A stretch of DNA of 64,000 nucleotides from Mangifera indica (Eukaryota > Streptophyta > Magnoliopsida > Sapindales > Anacardiaceae): NCBI RefSeq assembly GCF_011075055.1, contig NW_025401096.1:434001-498000 (forward strand). Direction: 5' to 3'. The notes beneath the pieces were generated by a model. That model saw nothing but the letters and a program-made list of their open reading frames with translations. It made no database searches and had not been told where the DNA came from. Both the position numbers and the translations under genes were made by a program. The first letter of the stretch is position 1; every line of letters starts with the position of its first letter. Below, one piece after another: positions 1 through 11,747 of the stretch.

Positions 1-861
1 CTTTCATTTGTGAATTGCAAAGAGAATAATCATCATCTCCTTCTTGTAAATTGACAATAGTTGATTTCATGAAGATAAGGTCTTACTAATATAAGCAATG
101 GGATGACCACCTTAAATGAGCACAACACCAATGTTATCGTAGGAAACATCTATTTTAATTAGGAACTTCTTAGACAAATCAAGAAGTGCTAGCATAGGAG
201 TTGTATGAGGTAAGTTTTAAGTTTTTAAAATGAAAGTTAAACTATAACAGTCTACACCGAAACATCCTTCTTGAGAAGATTTGTGAGAGGCTTAGCAAGC
301 ATTCCATAACCATGAATAAAACATTCGTAATAGCTTGAAAGCTTAAGGATGCCTTTGAGTTGCTTTAGAGTTCCTTGCATAATCCACTTTTGGATAGCTC
401 TTATCTTTGCTAGGTAAGTGTTCACACCAAATTCAGTAATTATATAACCTAAGTACTTCACTTAAGCAACCTCAAATATCCATTTATTATACTTAGCATA
501 GAGTTAATTGGCTTCCAATAGTCTCTAAATAATGCAGATATTCATCCTTACTACAATTGTAAACCAAGATGTCATAAAAAAAAGCAACCACAAACATCCA
601 AGGATACGACTTGAAAACATGGTTCATAATATGTTGGAAAGTTGATAGAGCATGGGTAAGGCCAAAAGGCATTACCAAAAATTGATAATGGCCTTTATGA
701 GTCCTAAAGGTAGTTTTCGCAATGGAAGAAGGATATATATATATTTGCCAATATCCTAACCATAAATCAATCTTTGAAAACATTATTACACCATTTAACT
801 CATCAAACAACTCCCCAATCAATGGAATAAGATAGTGATCTTTAACTATAGCTTGATTCAA
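1..861 (-). pseudogene. gypsy reverse transcriptase and RNase H remnant
   Basis: Residues from 861 downward give the RT palm with FSKIDL, GYWQI, FRTHKGHYQFLVMPFGL and the catalytic region FFYDILVY, where the usual Y-D-D is reduced to Y-D. From 461 to 252 follows the RT connection segment (KYLGYII...). From about 210 to 1 comes RNase H, recognisable from IDVSYDNIGVVL, PIAYISKTLS and FAIHK. Stops and frame changes separate the pieces. The sequence is clearly of the Ty3/gypsy type and is non-functional. Confidence 0.8.
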
Positions 862-1549
862 AGCCTATAATATATACACATGCACCAAGTATAATCGTTT
901 TTCTTCACCAACACATTAGGATTAGTATATGGGCTATTACTATCTCTAATAACTCTTGAATCCAATATCTCTCTCCCTATTTGCTCTATGGCATTTTTTT
1001 ACATGCTACCGTACCTATAAGACTTTAGATTAATAGGGTGAGAGCTCTCATTTAGGATAATTAGATAATCTTGAAACCTTTTCGATGACAACCCCTTTGG
1101 TTTTGTAAAGAAATGTTTATATCGCTTCAACAACTATTACAAGTTAGTCCATTTAGACATTACTTCGCTATTACCTACCTGCAGCTTATACACTTGTCTT
1201 TCTTCCTCTGCATTAGTAGCCCACAAAAATTGTAAGTCAGAAAGCTATTGATGCTCCATCAAAAGTTTGTTCAAGCGATTATCTCCAATTGAACTTATTG
1301 ACCTCTTTATCTTTGAAAATCCAAACAATGTTCTCTAAATTAGCTAGGCATTGAACCTCTAAAATAAGATCATAGTTGTTTAGAGGCAGCGTATAAGCAT
1401 CTACTCAAAATAATTGGCTTTGAATTTTCACCTTCAACCCCATACATAAGGCAACACAATATAATTATTGACTATTAGCAATAACCACCCTCACTCCAAT
1501 CACCTTACTAAAGGAACTCCCTAATTTAGGTGCCAACTGCTTACTCACA

Positions 1550-1620
1550 AAATTATGTGTACTTCTAGAATTAATGAGTATGTACAATTGACACTTACCA
1601 TGTGTTCCACTTACTTTTAT
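1550..1620 (-). pseudogene. Retropepsin (protease) active-site remnant
   Basis: The minus strand encodes L-I-N-S-R-S-T-H-N-F-V. Plant gypsy proteases normally have D-S-G-S-T-H-N-F at this place, so the catalytic Asp has become Asn and the Gly has become Arg. The enzyme would be inactive even if it were expressed. It lies between the zinc knuckle and the reverse transcriptase, which fits Ty3/gypsy polyprotein order. Confidence 0.6.
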
Positions 1621-1756
1621 TGTTCTAGAGCCTTCTAAACCCTGTAAAGCCTAGTGCAACAACTGCATTAGTCCTTACTCCTTCTCTATAGCTTTCGGCT
1701 CCTCTATTTCATTAGTATCTTCTTTGGTAAGATCATTCAACTATATCATAAAAGCT

Positions 1757-1815
1757 TGTTTCTTCTTGCACTTATGCCAAGTGTTTACTTTTTATCACAT
1801 CGAAAACAAATACCT
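1757..1815 (-). pseudogene. gag zinc-knuckle remnant of the gypsy element
   Basis: On the minus strand this reads C-F-R-C-D-K-K, then a stop, T-L, and after a one-base frameshift G-H-K-C-K-K-K-Q. This is the CX2C...GHXXC nucleic-acid-binding knuckle of retroviral-type Gag, broken by one stop and one frameshift. In a live element it would bind the element RNA in the particle. It lies between the gag region and the protease remnant, as expected. Confidence 0.6.
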
Positions 1816-3029
1816 TTAACCTTTTTTTTCATCAAAATTCTTGTTGGTACATGTTGTATTATTAATAGGAGGGTTAGGTATATTAAGGTAAAGAATGTTA
1901 GGCATAAGTAGCAACCTAAGGTTGATGATTGGCTCTTATGGATATATGTGAATGTTCTGAGAATAAGAGAAGGTTTTTGACACTAGAGGTATATAAGGAG
2001 TACGTGTAGCAAGCTTTGGCTGGTCTTTCATAGAAGCCACGGTTAGCTCTTGCAACTTGGACAACATATATGCCTTTAATAGTGTCTTTGGTTGAAACAT
2101 TCACATAAACATTTGTAAAGCATTAACAAATCTGGACAAGAAGAAGTTTAATGTCTAGTCTTCTCTAATCCTTACCTTAGGGTACAGTTCATCAAAATTG
2201 TCAAGATACTATTGTAATGATCTAACATGCCTAAGATTTCACAAGTCAATCAATGGATCATCATACACATAAGTAACAAACCTGACATGCATTACTGTAA
2301 CATATTATCACTAGGTTATCATGCCACCATATCTAGACTTTATGTGACCTTAGTGCCATTGGATGGCTCAATCTTCCAAATGCAACACAACTACCTTCAC
2401 TCGATCTTTATTTGGAGTGTCATCCACTTCAAAATAATACTTCACCTTAGTAGTCCAATAGTTGAAGTGGTCACCACTGAATCTTGGAAAATCCAACCAT
2501 ATTATCTTCTACCAAGGAGATTAAGTTTCCTGTGATCTTACAGAGCTACTGCCTTCATCCTTCTTATTAGGTGATTGTGATTGTGAAATCACTTTAGTTT
2601 GTTAGAGCCTTAGATCTCCAATCAACATCCTAATTTCTTCAATCAAATCTTTCACAACTCTTGTTATCGATTCTCTGACTTTGACCTTAACACCGACACT
2701 ATGTTCATAATTAACTAAGTAAGTTCTCATCTCATCTCTTGCAGTCGTGTTCCATCCGCCGTTGCCAAGTCTTGCTTTGATACTAATGATGCAAACAATT
2801 CTAGTTGCAGATGAACAAAGAAGAAATAACGCAAAAGAGAAGAGAAACAAAGAATTCCAGAAGAACAAGTCACGTGTTTTTCATTCGATTTTTCATATGT
2901 TTTCTTATAATTCTTGCTTATATTTATGTGATAAATCCACAATAAAAACAAATGACTTCATATTACAACATTCATTTATTTAATGAAACAACAACGTATT
3001 ATTAAAGCCAACAACACCATATTGTAACT

Positions 3030-3560
3030 CAAATTAAAACGTGCTTTTTCATCTCCAATAACCAACTAAAACTCTTGCATGAATTAGTTTTTGTAGCATC
3101 ATCTCCAATGTTAGATTCATTACAAAGCGAGACTTCATCAAAGTCTCCATCAGAGCAACTAAGGTTGGCTTTTTTTTTTTTTTTTAAGACATTAAAAAGT
3201 TGAATCTTCAATCTCCTTCTCTTGACAAATGCAAGAACATAAATTATAAATTATAGAAATTAGGAAAGTGGTCGTTTGGTGTAAGGCATTAGATTGAATT
3301 AAATTTTAATTACCTTTAGAATTTTCTTCTCTTGATAAATTACTTGCAAAATATATTTATCTCTGTTTAACCATAATTAAAAAGTTACCTATGGAATATA
3401 ATTGTCTTTGTTTAACCTATAATTGGAAAGAAAAAGTTGAAAAAGGCAACATTTTGTTAGGTGTCAAATCAACAAACCTAGCAGTGTGGCTTTGATTTTT
3501 ATCTAATTTAGGTTTTTTAAGTTAATTGGACATGGGTTTTTTTAAACCAAAAGCAAACCT
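3030..3560 (+). repeat. Left terminal inverted repeat of the FAR1-type MULE
   Basis: Inverted match to 9350-9900. Anchors are GTTGAATCTTCAATCTCCTT at 3198, mirrored near 9655-9673, and TAGGTTTTTTAAGTTAATTG at 3510, mirrored near 9386-9405. Matching also covers the block around 3110-3160 (GATTCATTACAAAG). The copies differ by many substitutions and small indels, including a 16-T run near 3170, so the element is not young. Confidence 0.75.
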
Positions 3561-4518
3561 TCTATTTCCTTCTCTTGATATTAAAAAATATATATTATTT
3601 GGACATTTTTTGTTCAATCTTGTACAGGATAAAAATTCAATTTTGTTCTTCAAAGTTGGATTAAGGTTACTTTTTCATTTTTGTTTAAGCTTTTTAAGGT
3701 CTTTTAATTGTGCATTCATTAGTCAGATTTTTTTTAGTGATATATATGATTGTTAATGTTTCAATTTTGATGTAAAATAATAAATTTTTGTGTGATTTGT
3801 GATTGATGAATCACTAATAATGGGATTTGATTTTTAAGATATTTACATATCTTTTGAAATTATAGTCATTTTACCAAGAAACCAATCTACGATTTAGTTT
3901 AGAATTTGAAGATCATATGTTGGAGTTGAGATTAACTACAAGAAATAGTTAAATTAATGGCAAAATCATATACAAATCTTTTAGATGCCAACATATATTT
4001 TGTCTTTTATATTTTTCTTTAATTCTTTGTCCTACAACAATTTATATAATATTAAATTTAGAAAATCAATTTTCAGCATAAATACAAATTTGTATGATCA
4101 TTTGGATTTGTTGTAAAATAAAAAAAGTTTTGATTTATCCATCATCAATATTTAAATTGTATTGATTAGAAGATTACGTAGCATGCTATGTAAGTGAGAA
4201 TGAAAATAAGAAAAATGTTAAAATTATTTACCCTTCATTCAATAATTTTAAACTTGGTGTTAGTGTTGCTACTGCATTAGAGTTCCAAAGTTGAAAGAGT
4301 GCAATCAAATACATTATGAGAATGTTTCTTCTCATTTCAATGTTATAGGAGTACTTGTATTTCTTTATAACAATCTTTTCATTCATCAATATAATTTTAT
4401 TCTTTTTTAAGGTTTTGTTTCAACCCTTTTCATAGTATTATTTATTCTAATTCTAACTAATTTAATATCAATAAATTAGGATAATCATTTGTAAGAAATT
4501 GATGATATAAGAAGTTTA

Positions 4519-6550
4519 GAGGAGGAATAGGAGCCTAAGCCTAGAATGGTTTATGATTCATTAGAGAATCTTGTCCAAGACTATAAAACTTACATAAATA
4601 AAAAGGGTTTTGAAGCTATTATTTGATATACAACAAAAGGAGATGATGGAGATGTGAAATAAGTGGCGTTGGCTTGTTCTTGTCATGACAAGGCTAGAAG
4701 TAATTGTAGGAATGTTTTAAAAATGCGTTCAATGACAAAAATAGACTACAAGGCTCGAATTCATGCAGTATGTTCAGATCATAAATGGACAATATGTTCA
4801 GTTATATTAGATCATAACCATGCACTAAGTAGTCTTGCCATTATTAGATATTTTAAGAGCAATCAAATCATACATCCATCTATGAAGAGGAAGCTTGAAG
4901 TGAATGACAAGGCTTGGATAACACCAAATAAAAATTTCAATGCCTTAATAATTGAAGATGGTGGTACTGAGAATTTGCCATTACTATAAAAAAATTACAG
5001 GAACTACATTAAAAAAAGTGAGGAGGCTACAATTGGGTGTTAGATATGCTTGTGCAATCCAAAAATATTTTCTTAAAATGCAAAGTAAGAATTCAAATTT
5101 CTTCAACATAAGAAGTTTAGACGAAGAGGGTTGTCTTAAAAATGTTTTATAGATGCATGTAAGAAGTAGGGCTACATTTAAGGAATTTGGTGATGTTGTG
5201 ACATTTGACACTACATATTTGGCTAACAAATATGATATGTCATTTGGTGCTTTTGTTGGAGTTAACCATTATGGTCCTTAACATTATTTGGTTGTGGGTT
5301 AATATCCAATGAGGATAACATAGAGACATTTGTATGACTCTTCCAATCTTAACTTACATGTATGTCAATTTGTGCTCCTAAGGTAATAATTACTAATCAA
5401 AGCAATGCAAAATGCAATCGAGATTCCCCAATACAAAATATAGATGGTGTTTGTGACATATAATTAAGAAGTTGTCTAAAAAATTAAGAGTTTATTATGA
5501 ATATGAGAATATTAAGTATTCTTTGCAAAATATTATGTATGATTCGTTAAGTGATGAGTTTGAAGAACGTTGGAATAGTTTCATTGATAAACACAATCTT
5601 CACAACAATGCATGTCTACTTAGATTATATAATGAAAGATAAGTTTAGGTGCTCACTTTTGTAAAGAATACTTTCTAGGCATGTATGTCTACTGCACAGT
5701 GCAGTGAAAGTATACATTCATTCTTTGATGGTTATATCAATTCAAAAACTACATTAAAAAAATTTGTAGAACAATATGAAAATGCATTGCATGATAAAAT
5801 GGAAAAAGAAAGGGCGGTTGATTAAGATCTTTTCAATCTTGGATCCCTTACATAAGCACTTGTCTAACTGAGAAACAATTTCAAGATGCATATACTATTG
5901 CAAAATTCAAAGAATTTCAACAAGAACTTGCTGCTAAGATTTGTTATGGATTACTTTCTTCTAAAAGGTTGATTTATATATGAAATTTATAATACAAAAA
6001 GATGTTGTGGTTTAAGAGACTCATCGTCATGTTCATTTTGTGGTTTGCTTTGCTGAATCAACTTGTTATATTTGTTGCAATTGTCAAAGGTTCAAGTTTA
6101 GAGGAATTCTATATTGACATGCAATTGTTGCGTTAATTGAGGAGCAAATATTTAATGTACCAGAAAAGTTCATTTTAAGGTGATAAGGGAAAAATATAAA
6201 TAGGTGTCATACCAAGGTTAAATAAGTTCTAATAGTTACAACACCAATCTTGAAAGGCAAATTTGGCATCAAATAATGATGAAGATTGTAACATAGTGAT
6301 AGAAATGATAACTAATATGAAGAACAAGTTGATGTTAGGTGAAAACATTGGTAGAATTTATAAAAGTCTAAACTTGTCAAATAATAGTATGACAAATTGT
6401 GAAGTTGTTGATGGTACTTCCAATAAGGGTGACAACAAAATTCTTACTCAATGGGTTATTTGGAGGAAAGGGCATTCTCCATTCAAAAGAAAGCAATTAA
6501 AAGTTGATCAAATTGTTTGTAAAGTAAGAAACAAGAAAATGCATATATAG
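4519..6550 (+). pseudogene. FAR1/FHY3-like MULE transposase, degenerate
   Basis: Four domains can be followed in order despite stops and frameshifts. (1) A FAR1 DNA-binding, WRKY-GCM1-type domain at 4530-4830: EPKPRMVYDS, YINKKGFEAII, then KARIHAVCSD..WTICSVILDHNHAL. (2) A linker with IIHPSMKRKLE and YFLKMQSKNSNFF. (3) The MULE DDE transposase core from about 5150: FKEFGDVVTFDTTYLANKYD, GAFVGVNHYG and, later, ERWNSFIDKHNLHNNA. (4) A SWIM zinc-binding region near 6060-6200: FKFRGIL, then Y and a stop where Cys-Arg is usual, then HAI and NVPEKFILR. It ends with a basic tail KGHSPFKRKQLKVDQIV. In live elements the protein binds the TIRs and cuts and pastes the DNA. Host FAR1/FHY3 regulators derive from such transposases, but this copy sits between TIRs and is broken, so it is a transposon relic and not a host gene. 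Confidence 0.8.
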
Positions 6551-6559
6551 AAATTGATT

Positions 6560-9340
6560 AAAAGGGGTTAAAGTAAAAATTTAGCTTTTTAATTTAACTA
6601 AATATTTAGTTATTTTTTCCCATTTGTTTTATGATAAATAACAAATTACTTGTATTTCATTAATATTGTAGAAAAGCTCTTTTAAGGTATCATCGCCAAG
6701 TGTCTGTGTATACTTAAGTGTAAATTCTTTAATTTCATGTATGCATGTAAATGGTGGAAGATAACTTTATAATAAGTGTAACACTGATTGAAAAACTTTT
6801 ACAGATATAATAAGAAAAGTGGGGATACTTTGTGGCTCATGTTGCAAAATTAGAAAAACATTTGTTTTTGTATATTTTGATTCTCTTACCATTATTAATG
6901 ACTGGAATATATAAGCTTTTTGATTTTATAATTGATGATGTGATGAATTTTAAGATATGATTGACTTTTGGAGTAACATTATATGAATTTGATTTGTAAT
7001 TTTATTTTTAGTATTTATGAGTTTTTAGTTTAGTTTTGTTAATCTAGCAATTACGTCTTTTATATTTTATTATTGCATTGTTTCTTGAAAGATGAAATAA
7101 GACTACACATATTATCCATTCTTACAAAAAGTTGTTAAAATTTATAAAAATCCTATCATGTGTTAGAGTTAGAAACAAGAACAACCTACGATCACCTTTC
7201 TTTTATGGTAAGGATAGTCAAAACTAGTTACAAACTACCTAGGCTTTTGTATTTAGAGGGAATAACATTGATATTATCCAAAATTTTAATGTTGTATAAG
7301 AATGTGCATAAAGCTAGTTTTGGAGGCAGCATCTTGATATAGACTTGGAGATTTGGTTCAACAAGGTAACTAAGGTTGTCGTTCAATTTCTAGAATCCAT
7401 ACCAATATTCCTAACCAAGTTCAATCACTCAAGAGTAATGTAAGTAAATATGATGAGTTGTATTCAATTAATGTAATCAAAACAACAATGAATAAAAGAT
7501 GCTTATATTGAGCAATTTTTCTAGAAATGTAATTGCAATAGTTCGATAATCAACTCTTACTCTATTTACATCAATCTCTTATAAACTCATAAGAAAACTA
7601 AGCAAAACAAACTGAAAATTTTAGGCATTTTTGAAAAATTTGGAAATCTATTGACTAAAGCTATTTGCTACAGACTGAGATTTGTAGAAATTAGGTCACT
7701 GTCGTGGCATAATTTTAGAAAATAACTGGGCAGCTTGAACTTTAGCTGGGATGGCCATCGGCATATTTAATTTTGCACCTATAGGGACCTAGATTTATGG
7801 AGCAAGTCTAGGCAGAAAAAGCATCCAAAAACCGACTTTTTTGTATTAACAGGGCTCCTAGATTGATTTTGATCTTCTCAATAGTGGGGCTGCATGGAAG
7901 GGAGACTTAAAAGGTTAAAAACATGAGACACAGCTTCTGAAGCCAACATCTTTGGAATAGACAACCAGGACAATTGCATGCAAAGGGGGTAGTTGGAGCG
8001 TTAGAGGCAAACAAATGAGTCATGGTGATGAAAAAATTATACTTTTGGAATCTAGAAATATTCGCAGCAAGTTGGGGAAGCAAGCTGCACAACATACCAA
8101 AGAAAGCTTATAGACAGGGCAAGAGCTACAAGAAGAACTTTAAGTAGCATGCCGAGACACAGAGGAACATTGAGGTAAGCTTGAAAAACTGGGAAATCAG
8201 CATAGATATAGTTGGAGATAAATTGTTTGAAGCTAGATTCTAGATAATCAATGGCCTAGGAGCTAAAATTGTCAAAGAATTAAAGCTGGAGACTGACAAA
8301 GGTCTACTAGCCACTATAGTCGCTGTAAAGAGTAAAGACCTGGAAAAAATTGCACGCTTAAAGTTAAGGAGCAGACCTGTGAAAAAAGGCAACACAATAA
8401 CAAAATAGTGAAGGAATGAGCAGACAATTACGGTGAATAAGGAAATAGTGAGACATTTGCTCCATCCAACTGTTGTAACAACAATAGAAGCAACTAGGAG
8501 TAGGAGCCAAAATCTAGGAGGAATCTAGGCAAAATGTTTGGGCAAAGTCTCAAGCTGGAGTAGATTGCAATAACCTTTTCCATTGTCTAGAAATGATAAG
8601 ATTCTGCAGCCATGAAGTTGGCTCCTTTTGTTAAACTCCAATAGACACATGTTGAGGAGCCACAGCTTTGGAAATGGATACAAACAACTAGCAAGTCAGG
8701 GAAATAGTCCACAGACAAACAAGGCTAGAACTTCAACAAAAACACTAGCGATTGACTATAGGTCTGTCAAGATACCATTAGATGCAAACACCCGGAGTCT
8801 GAGAAATCTATAGAGTTTGTGGATATTTTAAGGCCTGATTTTGAAGAAATTGCAGGGGCCAAGGGGCAATCAATAATGCAAAAGCACAATAGATAGCTAG
8901 ACTAGCAAACATGGGAGGTTTCTGGTTGTAAGGTCTCAAACTTACAACCAACTAAAAATTCACTGTTCAATTAGTGTAATAGTAACATACACAAAGTTTG
9001 AAAATAAAGCAATAATTAACATCGAATTTATTTTAATTACAAGCAAAAAAGTTGATAAAGGATATGCACACAAAACTTTAAAAAAAAAAAAAAAAACCAG
9101 AAATACTGTACCTTCATGTCACTACCAAAGTATCAATCTTCCAAATCAACATCCAATGCCAATTCATCTTTGGCTAAAATAATTTTAAATATTTTCTCTG
9201 TGTTTGGGGCATTCGACAAGTTAACCATAATGCAATAATATCAATGATAGTCAACAATCAACCACCTAGAAGTATATACAACAATAAAATAGTATAATTT
9301 GATGACAAGAAATAACCCACAACCCCTAAATTAGATACAT
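6560..9340. other. Internal MULE region without recognisable genes
   Basis: No ORF longer than about 60 codons here resembles a known family. The stretch 7600-8940 is less AT-rich than its surroundings and may be a captured or nested fragment, but I found no domain, terminal repeat or target duplication to support that. A 17-A run lies near 9081. Confidence 0.4.
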
Positions 9341-9349
9341 GCACTGCCT

Positions 9350-9900
9350 GGAAAGGTTTGGTTTTGGTTTTAAAGAACCCAAATCCAATTAACTTAAAAA
9401 ACCTAACTTGGATAAAAATCAATGCCATGCCACTAGATTTGTTGATTTAAGACCCAACAAAGTGCTGCCTTCTTCAACTTTTTCTTTTCAATTATGTGTT
9501 AAACAAAGATAAATATATTCTGCAGGTAATTTATCAAGAGTAGGAAATTTTGAAGGTAATTAAAAATTAATTCAATCCAATATCTTACATCAAATGACCA
9601 CTTTCTTGATTTTTGTAATTTACAATTTAGATTCTTGTATCTATCAAGAGAAGGAGATTGAAGATTCAACTATCTAATGTTGCTTAGTTGCTTTAAAGAG
9701 GGCTCCAATGAAGTCCCACTTTGTAATGAATCCAACATTCAAGAAGACAGCTGACAGTGGTGAAGTCCCACTCGGAGAAGACAATCGGCGGTGGTTTTGA
9801 TAAATGATGACTGATGGTAGTTTCGACAAATAACAGTCAATGGGTGGCAAATGATAGTTCAAAGTTTGTGGCTTCAAAATCTTAAAGGGAGTTGATTTAA
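9350..9900 (-). repeat. Right terminal inverted repeat of the FAR1-type MULE
   Basis: Inverted counterpart of 3030-3560. The reverse complement of 9652-9673 gives GTTGAATCTTCAATCTCCTT, and the segment near 9715-9745 mirrors GATTCATTACAAAG. The inner limit near 9350 is where matching to the left copy stops (left copy near 3560). Confidence 0.75.
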
Positions 9901-9955
9901 AAAGAGCAACTCAATAATTTTTATCAGAAATTTTTAACCCACTAATGCAGCAACA

Positions 9956-9995
9956 AGCCAACGTGGCAGATGAGATAGTATCTGCCATGTTGGCT
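9956..9995. repeat. Short perfect-looking stem-loop outside the MULE right end
   Basis: AGCCAACGTGGCAGAT at 9956-9971 is followed after 8 bases by ATCTGCCATGTTGGCT at 9980-9995. The two arms pair over 16 bases with one mismatch. It is too AT-balanced and isolated to call a terminator or RNA gene; it may be the relic of a small foldback insertion. Confidence 0.5.
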
Positions 9996-9999
9996 GCTA

Positions 10000-10113
10000 G
10001 ATCAATGGATAGCATTTTCGAGTACCTATAACACTTTTGCTAATTTTAAGTGAGAAAATGTTATTTATATCATCTATGGGTGGAAAAAATGATTTTAAAT
10101 CAAAGTTTAGTTG

Positions 10114-10145
<32 letters not shown>

Positions 10146-11370
10146 ATGTATATTCAACTTATATAAATTTACAAATTGGATGTAAAGATAATCATAATGT
10201 ATAAAAAATACAATTTTTCACGTTTTATTTACCAAAATAACAACTCTTTGTTTCACAATTTTTTAATATATATCTATTGCCAGTTGTAAATTATCACATG
10301 TATACGTAAAAAAAAATTTCACATCTTAGCAAATTGTTTTACTAATAAACTAAATTTTATTTCCCTAATTATTATATATATTTAAAATCAAATTTATTAT
10401 AATAAATGTTTTCTTATATTAGTTGTGTGCATTGTCTAGCCAAAAACTCTTCAAAACTACAAAGCTAATACCCTTTATTTAGGGGTGTTTACCGTCAGGT
10501 TTGGGGCAGTTTTAAAACTTAAAAAAAAAACAAAACGTTTGAAGATATTTCGAACAAAACCAAATTATTTTAAATTTCAAAAATAAGATATTATTTGGAA
10601 TAGAGTTTGAATCTATTAAAAATTATTCAAGTCTAAATATGTCATATTTAATAAATGATAATTGCATTATAGTTTTTTAGAATATAAAATAAACATGTAA
10701 ATAAATTTAAAATATATATATAATACACAAGTAATGAAAATAACAAAATAAATATATAAAAATCAAATGGTCCACCTAATTGCTTGAAATATTCTGTCAA
10801 ATATGATTTTATAATATATATTTAAAAAATAACGATATACAATTTAGTTTAATTTGGAACCATAAGTTATTTTTTTAAAATTTATTAACCTAAACAAAGT
10901 CGTTTTAATAAATTAAATCAAGTTATTCAATTTAAAAAATTTGAACTAAATTATCCAACTAAAATTTTTTAAGGGTGTGCGGGTCTGAAAATAATTTGAA
11001 ATGATGCAGCTGCGGAAGCAATAAAGAATCTTGGTAACTTATTTCTATGGATATGTGAATTTAGGTTAACATGAATTGGGAATATAACTCAGATCCGAGA
11101 CGAGTTTTAATACCGGTTTCTGTTGCATGGCTCCATATATGATATGGGAGTTATTAAAGATGTTTGCAACACCAAATTATTTTTTTCTGATCAGGAATCT
11201 CATTCAAATCTGATTGTCTTTTTTGAGTTGAATTAAGCAGGTCAATAAATAAACTCCGGTCTAATAACTGACTGAAAAACCACGGCATGAGTGAACAAGT
11301 GTTGGATCACACTATACCTAGCCTGTTGCATCGGTTTGACTATTTTACTCAACGCAAGTTTTTCTTAAGT
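10000..11370. other. AT-rich intergenic DNA with a TATG microsatellite
   Basis: No gene-like ORF. A short (TATG)n tract lies at about 10118-10155, next to (TA)-rich runs. Blocks near 10200-10320 resemble 16930-17060 (both contain CAACTCTTTGTTTCACAATT), i.e. upstream DNA shared by the two PMEI copies that follow, which points to segmental duplication of the gene with its 5' flank. Confidence 0.5.
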
Positions 11371-11486
11371 ATCCAAAGGAAAAATTATCAGTCCCTTTTC
11401 ATCATTTTTCCACTAAAACATGAATCCTTTCCCATAGAAACTCACCACTCTATTTCTCTGTCTCTGTCACAAGACAAAACACAGAC

Positions 11487-11747
11487 ATGAACAAAAACAC
11501 TTCACGTCCTCTCTGCCTTCTTCCTCTTCTCTTTTTATTTGACATCCGTTTAGTCTCAGCCCTTAATCTCAACGCAGTGCCATCCGTCGATTTCATCCCG
11601 AGCCCCAGCCGCAGCCCCGGCTCTCAACCGCCAACCAATGACTCAGATTTCATCCGCTCCAGCTGCAAATGCACTGACTACCCCGACCTCTGCTACGCCT
11701 CCTTGGAACCCTACTCCAGATCCCTCCTTGTTACTTTGTCAGTATAA
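11487..11747 (+). pseudogene. PMEI 5' half-gene (truncated by an inversion-type junction)
   Basis: Starts at ATG 11487 with a signal peptide (residues 1-26, hydrophobic core LCLLPLLFLFDIRLVSA) and then the PMEI N-terminus with the first cysteine pair SSCKCTDYPDLC. Homology to the intact paralogue at 18748 stops at 11723, inside the codons after SLEPYSRS. The frame runs on for a few codons of unrelated reading (LLVTLSV) to the stop at 11747, because from about 11724 the DNA is the 3' end of the oppositely oriented copy. The last ~140 residues, including the second conserved Cys pair, are missing. The 5' flank (from about 11395) is shared with all the other copies. It could still encode a secreted peptide of 86 residues, but an inhibitor fold is not expected. 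Confidence 0.8.

Larger units (their letters stand above)
1..3015 (-). mobile_element. Decayed Ty3/gypsy LTR retrotransposon, cut by the window start
   Basis: Read on the minus strand, the order is LTR remnant, primer-binding site, gag with zinc knuckle, protease, reverse transcriptase, RNase H, which is the Ty3/gypsy order. The LTR probably starts at 2787 (plus-strand TGATGCAAAC). Next to it, 2771-2786 read on the minus strand gives TTAGTATCAAAGCAAG, a degenerate match to the tRNA-Met primer site TGGTATCAGAGC. Stops and frameshifts interrupt every domain. Integrase is not present and would lie left of the window or be lost. The right edge at about 3015 is estimated from where LTR-like sequence gives way to the MULE inverted repeat; no second LTR is available for comparison. 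Confidence 0.8.
3020..9920 (+). mobile_element. FAR1/FHY3-type Mutator-like element (MULE) with long terminal inverted repeats
   Basis: The two ends are inverted copies of each other over roughly 530 bp (about 3030-3560 and 9350-9900). Between them lies a degenerate transposase of the FAR1/FHY3 (Jittery-like) MULE branch. Long inverted ends plus this transposase define a TIR-MULE. The segment between transposase and right TIR (about 6600-9340) contains no recognisable gene. Exact end points and the expected 9-bp target duplication could not be fixed by eye. Confidence 0.75.

Noticed and set aside
4519..6550. Host FAR1/FHY3 regulatory gene
   Set aside because: Multiple stops and position between long inverted repeats indicate a transposon-borne transposase.
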